Shown here piece by piece: positions 9,398-17,546 of a stretch of 55,819 bases of DNA. The notes beneath the pieces are model-generated. The model was not told the origin of the DNA and did not search any database. It saw nothing but the letters and a program-made list of their open reading frames with translations. Each line of letters opens with the position of its first letter. Position 1 is the stretch's first letter. The position numbers and the translations under genes are program-made. Source of the stretch: Phycisphaerae bacterium (GTDB taxonomy: Bacteria > Planctomycetota > Phycisphaerae > UBA1845); NCBI GenBank assembly GCA_029260075.1, contig JAJDDY010000092.1:1-55819 (forward strand). Direction: 5' to 3'.

Positions 9398-9826
9398 TTA
9401 AGGCTTGAAACGAGTTGGACACCGGCTCTCCCGGAGTCGATCCAGATTCGCAGACGCATGACCCACGATCAGGGCAACCTCGGCGAGTGCGCCGGTGAGC
9501 GCGTCCGTCGTCGAAGTAGGCATACCCAAGAACGTTGCGAGCAGGATCGTGATCGCGCCGGCAGCCGCAACCAAAATCAAGAGTTCACCGCTTTGGGTAA
9601 GCTCCAGCGGAACAATCCCCTTACCTGTGAAGGACTTCGCCGGCGAGTCGGCAGGCAGGATCGACAGAACGCTGCCGGCTAGAGTGGCGAGTGTTGTCCA
9701 GGTCAGGGCCGTGCGGTAGCTAGCCGTTCCGCAACCATACAGTGTGGCCACGCTCTTGAAGCTGTCGTTGGCGCCGTTGCTTTAGACGAGCCAGAAAACA
9801 GTCAGGATGAGTATCGCGAACGTCAC
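9398..9826 (-). pseudogene. PiT-family phosphate permease, broken at both ends
   Basis: From a GTG at 9826 the complement encodes a start segment (VTFAILILTVFWLV), an in-frame TAA at 9782-9784, and then SNGANDSFKSVATLYG followed by CGTASYRTALTWTT. This is the conserved GANDxFK signature of PiT (PHO4) inorganic phosphate permeases. Reading continues through two hydrophobic segments to the PTSTTDALTGAL motif and stops at 9398. The family is usually 330-500 residues; only about 140 codons remain. The internal stop is TAA, so selenocysteine cannot rescue it. The fragment sits 16 bases downstream of the 4Fe-4S membrane protein gene, so it was probably the last gene of that cluster. Confidence 0.85.
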
Positions 9827-9842
9827 TGACTATCTGCTTTCG

Positions 9843-11234
9843 TTAATATGAGACCGTCCTGTTTCCTCGCGGCGATGATCCATTCTCCAGCTTGAGTACG
9901 CCACGGGGACAGACCGCCGCGCACACACCACAACCGACACAGGAGGCTCGCACAATATTCTCGCCGCGCTGAGCGTAGGCGCGAATGTCGATTCCCATCT
10001 CGCAGTAGGTGGAACAATTGCCACAACTCATGCACTGGTCGCCATTCGTGGTGATGCGAAAGCGTGAAATATTTCGCTGCAAGATGCCAAGTATCGCCGC
10101 CATGGGACAACCAAAACGGCACCACACACGGCTACCCATGAGCGGATAAAACCCGACGCCGATCACACCGGCGAACATGTTCACAATGACAAACCCATAG
10201 GTTTTGTACGCAATCCGTGAGAACGAACCGAACACGCCGCCGGAAAGCGAGTGATCTATCCACAAGAGCGCCGTGACGAGGACTACCGCAATCAGCACGG
10301 AGTAGATTGTGATGCGCTCGATGCGCCAGGCGCGATCAGACTTGTCCGAAAGCTGCCGCCATGGATCGCCCAACGTCTCCGCCAATCCGCCGCACCCGCA
10401 AACCCAAGAACAGTACCAGCGCTTGCCAAAAAAATAGGTGAGTATGGGGGTCGCGATGAACGTAGCGAAGATGCCAAATCCGATCATGGCCACGCCAATG
10501 GCGCCGCCTTTGTCGATGATTCCACCGATCGCACCCGCGTCACCCGGCCACAAGTATTTTGGCTGAAGCGGCCAAAAATACGAAAAATAGAACTCTGGCT
10601 GGTCGAGCCGGCGCAGAATGCCCGGGAGTACAAACGCAACGCCAAGCTGAAAGAAGGACACGGAAACGGTGCGAACGATGTGGTACCGATTGTGTCGGTA
10701 CTTCATAATCATACGCACACCAAAGACGAAGACAGCGAGCGTGTAGAGGAATCCGTAGAAGAAGTACTGGTCCGCTGCGGCACCTCGAAGCGCAAACGAG
10801 ATCGGATCGATCAAGCGGATCACGCCTTCAAACAGCGCGGGCATTCCGGCGACCTGCAATTCCTTGTACCAGTAGAAGACGACGTAGAACCCGGTAATCA
10901 GAACCGCCAAGCCCCACGCGATCCAGCCGCGGCGTTGGACTCTTCGGAACATGATGCCGTCATGCTTGATTCCAGGCGTCGTGCCATGAAAACGAAACCA
11001 AGGTAGCGCTGTGCCGCCAACGAGCAACAGGCCGAAGCTGGCTCCGATCGCCAACCACCCGCCTCGCCCAAATCCAGCTAGTCCGCAGAGCACCACGCCT
11101 AGTAAACCAACGGCGATCGTGCCGACGGCGAAACGTTCGCCAATACTCATAGTTGGCGCGGGCATTCCTTCCGGTTCCTGGAAGCCAAACTGCTCTTCGT
11201 CGTAATCGTAGTTGAGAATTGGTAATTCGATCAT
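9843..11234 (-). CDS. Polytopic membrane 4Fe-4S electron-transfer protein (NapH/NosR-type)
   Basis: 463 residues with a soluble N-terminus, about seven membrane helices, and a C-terminal double [4Fe-4S] ferredoxin module: CMSCGNCSTYC then CVGCGVCAAVC. Between helices lie the two Cys motifs typical of NapH/NosR/RdxA-type quinol or electron-transfer proteins. The second is standard (WCRFGCP); the first reads CSWVCGCGG, without the usual proline. The protein should pass electrons across or along the cytoplasmic membrane. Its start overlaps the 3' end of the flavoprotein gene upstream by 4 bases (11231-11234), so the two are coupled. Together with the neighbouring flavoprotein and ferredoxin-NADP reductase-like protein it suggests an NAD(P)H-to-membrane electron chain; the terminal acceptor is not evident. 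Confidence 0.85.
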   Translation of the reverse strand: MIELPILNYDYDEEQFGFQEPEGMPAPTMSIGERFAVGTIAVGLLGVVLCGLAGFGRGGWLAIGASFGLLLVGGTALPWFRFHGTTPGIKHDGIMFRRVQRRGWIAWGLAVLITGFYVVFYWYKELQVAGMPALFEGVIRLIDPISFALRGAAADQYFFYGFLYTLAVFVFGVRMIMKYRHNRYHIVRTVSVSFFQLGVAFVLPGILRRLDQPEFYFSYFWPLQPKYLWPGDAGAIGGIIDKGGAIGVAMIGFGIFATFIATPILTYFFGKRWYCSWVCGCGGLAETLGDPWRQLSDKSDRAWRIERITIYSVLIAVVLVTALLWIDHSLSGGVFGSFSRIAYKTYGFVIVNMFAGVIGVGFYPLMGSRVWCRFGCPMAAILGILQRNISRFRITTNGDQCMSCGNCSTYCEMGIDIRAYAQRGENIVRASCVGCGVCAAVCPRGVLKLENGSSPRGNRTVSY

Positions 11235-12511
11235 GGCATTTGGCTCCGAAGCGCCCGAACTATTTCTCCCTCGTGGCGGTCGGAGAATTCAGTTTCAAAC
11301 CTTGCGTCTTCGAGATGATCGAGGACGTAGTCGATGGATCGTTTTTCCCGTATCCAGCTCTCGCAGACCTTGTGCCGTGCGCGCATACCCATAATATTCA
11401 TTGCTACGAACTCGCCTGATTCGGCATAGATCAGGCGTAAACCCTTGCGGTCGCTCGAATGTTCCCACCATAAGTTGATCTGCCCCGGCTGAGGTCTGTT
11501 CGCAACGAATCCGTACGTCTGGTATTCGAGGTCGAGGAACTTGGCCGAGTTGTACCATATGCCCGGGTCGTAACGGACGGTGCGCCCGGCCATCGCTTCC
11601 GCCGCGATTTCCCCCTGCATCTTGCCCGTGTACCAGACCTGCTGCATCAGGTTGCGGCTATCGCCTTCGTTGACAATCTCAGCACAATCTCCCGCCGCGA
11701 ATACGTTTGGTACGTTGGTTCGCAAGCCCCAATCCACAAGGATTCCTCGATTTGTTTCGATCTTGGACTCGCGAACCAAGTCGATGTTGGGCGAGACTCC
11801 CGCCGTCAGCCCCACGAGCTGCGCTTCGATACGTTCACCGCGACCAGTGACGACCGCACAAGCTGCGCCGGACCCATCGTCAACGATCTCCTTAAGTTCT
11901 GTTTCGAGGTGTAGTTGGAATCCGGCTTCTTGGATAACGCGCGTGACCATAGCGGATTCCTCGGCGGGCAATACATTGTCCCAGTAGCTTTTCTCTCGAA
12001 CGACGAAGGTGACAGGGATGTGGCATGAATGAAGCATCTCCCCGAACTCAATGCCGATCAATCCACCGCCCACGATGACCGCATGCTGCGTGCCCTTCAC
12101 GTTTTCGTATAGTTGATGAAGGTCCATCAGATCGTATAGGCCTTGAACTCGCCTCAAGTCCTGCCCGGGCCAGCCGAATTTGTTTGATTTCGACCCCGTG
12201 GCCAACAAGAGCTTGTCGTATGGGAGGGTCCCACCTTTGTGCAGCTTCAGCGTAGCAGCGTCGGTGTCGATCTCCGTCACCCAATCTCGCACTAGATCTA
12301 TGCGCTCCTCTTCCCAGATATGATCTTCAAACGGTTTCGTGTCGGCGTAGCGCATGTGCCCCATGAAAATGTACATCAGCGCCGGGCGCGAGAAATGGTA
12401 CTTCGACTCTCCAGAAATAACGGTGATGCGCCACTGCGGTTCGATCGACCGCAAGTGACGAGCGGCCGTGATGCCTGCGGCGCCGTTGCCGATGATGATC
12501 GCGTGTTCCAT
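11231..12511 (-). CDS. FAD-dependent pyridine nucleotide-disulfide-type oxidoreductase
   Basis: The start chosen is the ATG at 12511 (MEHAIIIGNGAAG), because the FAD-binding GxGxxG motif begins at once and AAAGGCG lies upstream; a longer frame reaches 12559. The 426-residue product has the N-terminal FAD site, a second Rossmann motif (AVIVGGGLIGIEFG) for NAD(P)H, and the NVFAAGDCAE motif that closes over the flavin. No redox-active CxxxxC was found in the N-terminal domain, so it resembles NADH:acceptor or rubredoxin/nitrite reductase-type flavoproteins more than a disulfide reductase. Its stop overlaps the start of the 4Fe-4S membrane protein. The likely role is handing NAD(P)H electrons to that protein; the partner is inferred from position only. 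Confidence 0.85.
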   Translation of the reverse strand: MEHAIIIGNGAAGITAARHLRSIEPQWRITVISGESKYHFSRPALMYIFMGHMRYADTKPFEDHIWEEERIDLVRDWVTEIDTDAATLKLHKGGTLPYDKLLLATGSKSNKFGWPGQDLRRVQGLYDLMDLHQLYENVKGTQHAVIVGGGLIGIEFGEMLHSCHIPVTFVVREKSYWDNVLPAEESAMVTRVIQEAGFQLHLETELKEIVDDGSGAACAVVTGRGERIEAQLVGLTAGVSPNIDLVRESKIETNRGILVDWGLRTNVPNVFAAGDCAEIVNEGDSRNLMQQVWYTGKMQGEIAAEAMAGRTVRYDPGIWYNSAKFLDLEYQTYGFVANRPQPGQINLWWEHSSDRKGLRLIYAESGEFVAMNIMGMRARHKVCESWIREKRSIDYVLDHLEDARFETEFSDRHEGEIVRALRSQMP

Positions 12512-12583
12512 ATTCACTACGCCTTTCATGCTACATGCGTATGGGTCGTCATTCCACACCGACCGTTTCCCAACATCATGAAC

Positions 12584-12816
12584 TCAGAATTCATGCAGGA
12601 AGACGAAATCGTTCGCGCGGGCACCACCATGGCACGCAGCACAGGCCGCGACCCTACCCTCGACTACGATCTGCCCTTCCAGTGTCACGTCGGCGCAGAA
12701 CCAACCCTTGTTGTCGGATCGAAGCCCGCCACCTTCCGCATCACCGCGAGCGCCGCAGCGGTTGCCAAACGTCCGATCGCTTCGTGAAAAAGATTACCTT
12801 GTTGCTGGCGTTCCAT
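12584..12816 (-). pseudogene. Short cytochrome c-like gene (CAACH) with a frameshift
   Basis: A clear ribosome site (AAGGAG) 6 bases before an ATG at 12816 opens a frame reading MERQQQGNLFHEAIG and on to VMRKVAGFDPTT. It then runs to an early TGA. In another frame, starting at about the same point, the text continues NKGWFCADVTLEG, then GRVAACAACHGGARAND, ending FVFLHEF at 12584. The CxxCH haem-binding motif near the C-terminus followed by NDFVF is typical of small P460-like or c-type cytochromes. One base gained or lost near 12720 would join the halves into about 78 codons. A signal peptide is missing, so the N-terminus is also truncated. It sits between the FNR-like and flavoprotein genes of the redox cluster. 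Confidence 0.65.
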
Positions 12817-12905
12817 GATCGACTCCTTGGATCGCCGAGTCGCGAACTCAGGACTCTACTATCTTGCTTTTCGGTTCCTGCGCGCTCCGGACAACCGATG
12901 TCACA

Positions 12906-13736
12906 TCACCAGTATCGTTCAATGTGCAAGGTGCCCGGCGAGCGTGTACTGTGGACGGCGAAGCCTCGATCCTTGAACTCGGCCTCCATGTCTTCAACCA
13001 TCTCAGGATTGCCGGAAATGAAGACATGCGTCGTCTTCGGCGAGAAGGCGCCGCCCAGCGCGTTTTCCAGAGTGCCGTCCGCGACTACAGATTGCACGCG
13101 CCCGATGTGACCGGCCCAAAGCGAGCCTTCCCTCGGTCGGCTGACCGTCGGCACGTAGACCATGGTCCTGCACTCGCGATGAAGAGCCTCCAACTCGTCC
13201 TTGTAGCCGAGGTCTTGCTCATAACGAGCCCCGTGGACGACCACGAATCGGCGACCAATGTTACACTGGTGATAAGCTCGAATCATCGAGATATAGGGCG
13301 CCAGACCGGTCCCCGTTCCGATCAAGACAACATCGCGATCCGCCGGGACGTCCTCCAATATGAACAGTCCCTTGGCCTTTGGCCCGAGCCAAAGCCGGTC
13401 GCCGCGTTGCAGCATCCATAGCCTTGGCGTCAGAGATCCGGATTTTACGAGCGTGACGTAGAGTTCAACGTACTTGCGAGCCTTCGATGACGAAGCGATG
13501 GAGTACGCTCTGACTATCCGTTTCCGGGGATTGCCGTTCGCATTCTCATCCGGCTCAGCGCCGTCAATTCGTGCGGAGTCGGTCGGAAGCCCGATCGTCG
13601 TGTACTGCCCGGCCAAGAACTCGAACAACGGAGCGTCCGCTTCGATCCTGAAGATCGCGGAATCCCCCGTGAGATCCTTCCGGGCGATCAGTGTGGCATT
13701 GTCCCATCCCTGCATGGTTGTGTTTTGCTTTGCCAA
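12906..13736 (-). CDS. Ferredoxin/flavodoxin-NADP+ reductase
   Basis: The start proposed is a TTG at 13736, because GGGAGG lies 5 bases before it; alternatives are an ATG at 13715 and an upstream start at 13778. The 276-residue product has the FNR fold: a flavin-binding beta-barrel with GQYTTIGLP and RAYSIASSS (binding FAD isoalloxazine and phosphates), then the NADP domain with GTGTGLAPYISMIR, the VVVHGAR strand and VFISGNPEMVEDM. The C-terminus HIERYW is characteristic of bacterial Fpr proteins, where the terminal aromatic residue stacks on FAD. It moves electrons between NADPH and a ferredoxin or flavodoxin. It is the first gene of the minus-strand redox cluster. Confidence 0.9.
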   Translation of the reverse strand: MAKQNTTMQGWDNATLIARKDLTGDSAIFRIEADAPLFEFLAGQYTTIGLPTDSARIDGAEPDENANGNPRKRIVRAYSIASSSKARKYVELYVTLVKSGSLTPRLWMLQRGDRLWLGPKAKGLFILEDVPADRDVVLIGTGTGLAPYISMIRAYHQCNIGRRFVVVHGARYEQDLGYKDELEALHRECRTMVYVPTVSRPREGSLWAGHIGRVQSVVADGTLENALGGAFSPKTTHVFISGNPEMVEDMEAEFKDRGFAVHSTRSPGTLHIERYW

Positions 13737-14046
13737 AGTTACCTCCCAACTTTGTAATGCCGGTGAGTGCGCGGTCAAACGGCCCGGTCAGCTATGGCCC
13801 TCGCGGGGTGATGACGAACGACCGAACCCCTTGCCTTTGGCTGACGGGTTCTTGAGCGCCGCGCGGACGAGCCTGCTAGCCTGATCGACATGATTGATCC
13901 ACGGACCGTTCCGCTGCTGACTTACCCAGGGTTCCGTTTTCGTTGTCCGCCATCGCCGAACCCGCAACCACCAGGAGTACACCGATGGCGATACTATGAG
14001 GCCAGTTTTGTGAATTCGCCGTTGTCAGAACCTCCCATCTCGCGCG
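13737..14046. other. Intergenic region
   Basis: About 310 bases between the membrane-protein gene and the FNR gene, both on the minus strand. No gene, strong promoter or long hairpin was recognised; short frames here lack any domain or ribosome site. Confidence 0.5.
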
Positions 14047-14757
14047 CTATCCGGCATATCCAATTGACGTATCGATTCTCGCTGGATCCAGTTCCGCCCT
14101 TGGTGTCGTTGCAAGTAACCAGCCTTTGTCGCGCACCCAGCGGCGACACAGGATGCCCAGAATGAGACCGTACGCAAGGTGGGCGACGGCAACCGTAAGC
14201 GGCATCTTAGGCATCTCAATGCCCATGAACCCGATCCCCAACGCCTTGACTGCGGGGCTTAGCAGGAAGCCGACCCCGATCAGTTGGGCATAGACCAGCG
14301 CCCAGAAGAATGACCTGCGCCCGAACGCGACAGCAAAGATAATCCCGAAACACACGCCATTCCAGAAATGATAGGTCCAACCCAGTATGTCCGACACTAG
14401 CGACGGTCCAACCATAAAGCGATCAGTCAGCAAAACGCCCAATAACCGTGGCATATCACCAGGCATACCTTCAAACACATGAAAACTGGTGGCGCGTATG
14501 GCTTCCAAGCCGAGCGTCGCAAGGAACCCTGCTAGTCCACCCCAAACGAGTCGGTTTATGAGCCGACGTTGCCCCCTCCAAGCCGCAACTCCGACAACGA
14601 CCACGAGCAACACGACTGACGGCGCCAGCAACCACACGCCCAATACGTGCAACTTGGCCAACCCGGCCTGCGCGGCGGGGAAGAGGTTGGGAGCCACCGC
14701 CGCCGATATGAGCGCGATAGCGGATAGGATCACTTCTTCGCTGAAAATGCGTCGCAT
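14047..14757 (-). CDS. Multi-pass membrane protein of unknown function
   Basis: 236 residues with six or so hydrophobic helices from near the N-terminus (ILSAIALISAAVAP) to about residue 205, and a short polar tail. A loop at about 110-135 (MPGDMPRLLGVLLTD then MVGPSLVSDILGW) and the helix after it (YHFWNGVCFGIIF) recall small uncharacterised membrane proteins of the DUF6789 type, but this is a weak match from memory. GGGGAGA lies 5 bases before the ATG. The gene lies 60 bases downstream of the DUF302 gene and could be co-transcribed with it. Confidence 0.75.
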   Translation of the reverse strand: MRRIFSEEVILSAIALISAAVAPNLFPAAQAGLAKLHVLGVWLLAPSVVLLVVVVGVAAWRGQRRLINRLVWGGLAGFLATLGLEAIRATSFHVFEGMPGDMPRLLGVLLTDRFMVGPSLVSDILGWTYHFWNGVCFGIIFAVAFGRRSFFWALVYAQLIGVGFLLSPAVKALGIGFMGIEMPKMPLTVAVAHLAYGLILGILCRRWVRDKGWLLATTPRAELDPARIDTSIGYAG

Positions 14758-14817
14758 AGGAATCTCCCCGGATGCGACCGCCCACAGTGGACGGCCGCAC
14801 CACTCCCGAGAACGAAA

Positions 14818-15318
14818 TTACTTGGGCAGCATCGACACCATGTGCTGAAGCTTGCCATCCAGCATTTTGCAGACCTTGTCAACCATGGGGTTGCCGAATC
14901 CATGGAGCTGCTTTGTGGGCGGGATATAGCGCACCACCGTTTTTCCGTTCGCGCCCTTGTAAATGTTGACGCGAATAGGTACCGCCACGCCAGCACCAGG
15001 CTCGGCAGAGAACAGTTTCTTGCCCACCGTGGGGTTGCCGACAAAGATTGTCTCAGACTCAACTTTTAGTCCTGTCATAGCCAGGACCTTGCCCTGGTGA
15101 AGCTCGCCCATGACCATCATCCCGTTGCCGGCCACCATCTTTGTGAGTCGATCAACGGTTTGCGATACCGAACCCCGGACCGCAACAGACACTCCAGGGC
15201 CCGTACTCGCGTCCGGGTACTGCGCTGCGGCCCGCTGCACAAGGACAGCGAGCGCCAACACGGCGAACATGCCGCCCCCAACCAACGCCCAATGAAACAC
15301 ACCAGTTCGTTTTTGCAT
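14818..15318 (-). CDS. Secreted DUF302-domain protein
   Basis: 166 residues. An N-terminal membrane or signal segment (ALVGGGMFAVLALAVLVQ) is followed from about residue 50 by a DUF302-type domain: TVDRLTKMVAGNGMMVM, the ESETIFVGNPTVGKKLF segment with conserved GNP, then GVAVPIRVNIYKG. DUF302 proteins are small and often linked to redox or stress clusters; their biochemical role is unknown. A ribosome site (AAAGGA) precedes the ATG. Position in the minus-strand run behind an ECF sigma factor suggests stress control, which is inference. Confidence 0.8.
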   Translation of the reverse strand: MQKRTGVFHWALVGGGMFAVLALAVLVQRAAAQYPDASTGPGVSVAVRGSVSQTVDRLTKMVAGNGMMVMGELHQGKVLAMTGLKVESETIFVGNPTVGKKLFSAEPGAGVAVPIRVNIYKGANGKTVVRYIPPTKQLHGFGNPMVDKVCKMLDGKLQHMVSMLPK

Positions 15319-15455
15319 CTCACAATTCCTTTCTTTGATGAGCCTTCGGGCTCGCAGATTTGCGCCTCGCTACACCGCGGGCATCTCCGTTCCCGAAAGA
15401 AACATCGCGATGGATCTTGTCCATCTCTACAGCGTCACACGCTGTCATTAGTGAT

Positions 15456-16094
15456 TCACTTCGTTTTTCGGTGCGTACGGTGGTCCTCGAACGCGGCAAG
15501 GAAGCTCCGAACACGTTCCGGAACGCGCTCGCCGGGCCACTTCGCGAGGGCCTCGTGGAGCTCGGTAAACGGTGCACCACACCGGTGTTTCTTGATCACC
15601 GCCTCGTGAGAGCAGTCCGCCGCTTCGCGCAAGGCGTTGAACTCGACCACCGTCCAGTCAACATCATGTCGCTCGACCGCACCGTCCTCCGACACTAGAA
15701 CGATCTGCGGACCGCGAAGGCGAATCCGCCTCGTCTCGTGCGGCGTCTGGACTTCAACAACGGTATGAGTCCCCGTCACGCGATTGACGGCTTGGTCTGT
15801 GCTCACGTCCACCTTCTCGCGATCCAGCGCCGACAGCACCATGAATCCCGGCTGATCTTCAGTCATCCCCACGGCCAGGAAGCCGCCGGCAAGGTTGCGC
15901 GTGAACTCAACGACCTCGGCATTGGCCGTCGTTCCGACCCGTTGGAACGCCGCGTACGCGCCGGCGAACACGATGGACGCGATCACAGTCTTCGCGATCG
16001 GGCTGGTGCGTCGGCGTCGCTTCACGTCATGCGAATTCACGACGGCTCCGACCGTGCCGTAATGCGTTTCGATCGTCGGGGTAGGTTGGCTCAC
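15456..16094 (-). CDS. Hypothetical single-pass membrane protein
   Basis: 212 residues from a GTG start 8 bases after GGAG. A basic segment (VKRRRRTSPIAK) precedes one membrane helix at about 33-50, so the bulk of the protein would lie outside the cytoplasm. No family was recognised. The C-terminal part is rich in charged residues and His/Cys (CSHEAVIKKHRCG). The gene follows the sigma/anti-sigma pair on the same strand after 183 bases and may be one of its targets. Confidence 0.65.
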   Translation of the reverse strand: MSQPTPTIETHYGTVGAVVNSHDVKRRRRTSPIAKTVIASIVFAGAYAAFQRVGTTANAEVVEFTRNLAGGFLAVGMTEDQPGFMVLSALDREKVDVSTDQAVNRVTGTHTVVEVQTPHETRRIRLRGPQIVLVSEDGAVERHDVDWTVVEFNALREAADCSHEAVIKKHRCGAPFTELHEALAKWPGERVPERVRSFLAAFEDHRTHRKTK

Positions 16095-16277
16095 TAAGTC
16101 GTCTCCGTTGGAAGCGTGCCGGTTCGCCGAACGAACACACGCTTTGGAGGGTGAGGGCTTAGGGCGGATTCTGCAAAAGGCGCAGCCCGCCGGAACGCGG
16201 CTGACCCGGCGTCCGTTCTGTAGGTGAGTCGTTCGGGATGTGACGAACCTTACAAGGCGCTCCGGAAAGTCCGGTTC

Positions 16278-16541
16278 CTAGCTGGAACGAGAGCGATCCG
16301 TGCGGAGCGATCCCTTAATTCTTTCCAGAGCATCGCTAGAAAGATCGTTGCAATCTTTGACGGCTTCGTCGTCCCGATAATGATCGGAAACGACCGTGTT
16401 CAAAGATTCGATTTGACGCCTGTACGCCGAGCAGCCCTTACACATCATGACATGCAGCCGCAAACCAATCCGTCTCCAGAGTGATAGATCACGATCCAGG
16501 TTCTCCGAGACCAGTCTTGTGACATCTTTGCACGACAGCAT
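16278..16541 (-). CDS. Putative zinc-finger anti-sigma factor (soluble, short)
   Basis: 87 residues from the ATG at 16541 (MLSCKDVTRLVSEN), which overlaps the TGA of the sigma gene by one base (TGATG). A longer frame from 16574 would start inside the sigma gene. It has the zinc-binding HxxxCxxC motif of anti-sigma factors (HVMMCKGCSAYRR) with an upstream Cys4. There is no membrane helix, so it would be cytoplasmic and sense directly, perhaps through Zn/thiol oxidation. The paired ECF sigma factor is encoded immediately upstream. Confidence 0.8.
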   Translation of the reverse strand: MLSCKDVTRLVSENLDRDLSLWRRIGLRLHVMMCKGCSAYRRQIESLNTVVSDHYRDDEAVKDCNDLSSDALERIKGSLRTDRSRSS

Positions 16542-17191
16542 CAGGGCTTCTCTCCGCAGTTCAGATTGAACCACTTGGTTTCAAGGCACGCGCGGAGACG
16601 CGCCCGCGCGCGGTGCAGCAGCACCCATAAGTTAGTCGAAGAGATCGACAAGACCTTACAAACCTCTGTCGATTCCACGTCATCCATCACCCGCAACGAG
16701 AAGGCCTCTGCCTGAAGCTCCGGTAATGTCTCGAGGCAGCCCTCGAAGATCACCCAAAAATCGGCACGCTCCTGGAGTGCCACAGGGTCGAGGTCTTCGG
16801 GGGCCTTGATCCATCGTCCCTTGCTGTCAAACCACGCATCAATCGTCGGATCGCTTACGTCTAGTGATTCAGTTTCCTTCTTTCGATCAATTCTCCGGAA
16901 GAGGTCCATGATCTTGTGGCGAAGAATCCCGATCAGCCATGTGCGCGGGCTCGATTTCCAGCGAAAGGATTCCAAGGCCTTCATCGCCGCAAGAAAGGTC
17001 TCCTGCACAATTTCCTCCGCCGCGTGATGATCTCGGACGCGAGGAATCGCATAACGAAAAAGGTAGCCAGCGTGTTCGTCCACCCACGATTCGAGAATCT
17101 CGCTGGGCGCGGACCGGTCAGCGCCCTTCAGCTCGCCCTGTGAAGCACCATCTTTGATCCCTGTGGTCTTACTTGTGGGTCGTTTGGCCAT
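16541..17191 (-). CDS. ECF-subfamily RNA polymerase sigma factor
   Basis: 216 residues. The Sigma-70 region 2 core is at about 45-110 (AEEIVQETFLAAMKAL, then SPRTWLIGILRHKIMDLFRR). Region 4 is at about 150-205 (LQAEAFSLRVMDDVES, then LLHRARARLRACLE). The longer spacer between them (DPTIDAWFDSKGRWIKAP) is seen in some ECF groups. It directs RNA polymerase to stress promoters and is held by the coupled anti-sigma factor encoded just downstream. AGGA lies 5 bases before the ATG. It heads a minus-strand run that includes the DUF302 and membrane-protein genes. Confidence 0.92.
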   Translation of the reverse strand: MAKRPTSKTTGIKDGASQGELKGADRSAPSEILESWVDEHAGYLFRYAIPRVRDHHAAEEIVQETFLAAMKALESFRWKSSPRTWLIGILRHKIMDLFRRIDRKKETESLDVSDPTIDAWFDSKGRWIKAPEDLDPVALQERADFWVIFEGCLETLPELQAEAFSLRVMDDVESTEVCKVLSISSTNLWVLLHRARARLRACLETKWFNLNCGEKP

Positions 17192-17546
17192 GCTGTCCTA
17201 GCCTACTTGAAACTGAGCGTCGGGCATCGCGGCACGTTTTTCTCGCCTCAAGGAGCGCATCGTACATGCGCGGGCGTGCCGCGCCCATGCTGGCGCGGCT
17301 CGATCGCGGTATTTCCCGGGGCAATCGCAAACGCGATTTTTCCGACGTTGGCGGTGCCTGTCCTTCCCAAAAACCTTATCCGTGCGGAATTGCAGAATCA
17401 TAATCCGTCGTCGACCCACGTTCGCGCCTTATCGAAGCCAAGATTTGGACGTTTGGCAGAACGTGCTAACGAAAAACAGACAGGATGGATCATCTGTGCA
17501 GAATCATGGCACAGTCAATCAGAATCGCGCGAGAACTGAAAACGAT
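17192..17546. other. Intergenic region
   Basis: About 350 bases between the ECF sigma gene and the end of the IS3-like pseudogene. No convincing coding frame or terminator was seen. A GC-rich imperfect hairpin lies near 17265-17300. Part of this DNA is probably the right end of the insertion element, but no inverted repeat could be assigned. Confidence 0.4.

Noticed and set aside
9782-9784. In-frame stop in the permease as a recoded codon
   Set aside because: It is TAA, not TGA, and the gene is also truncated, so selenocysteine recoding does not apply.
10251-11006. 251-codon plus-strand frame inside the 4Fe-4S membrane protein
   Set aside because: Antisense frame; the minus-strand product has all expected Cys motifs and membrane helices.
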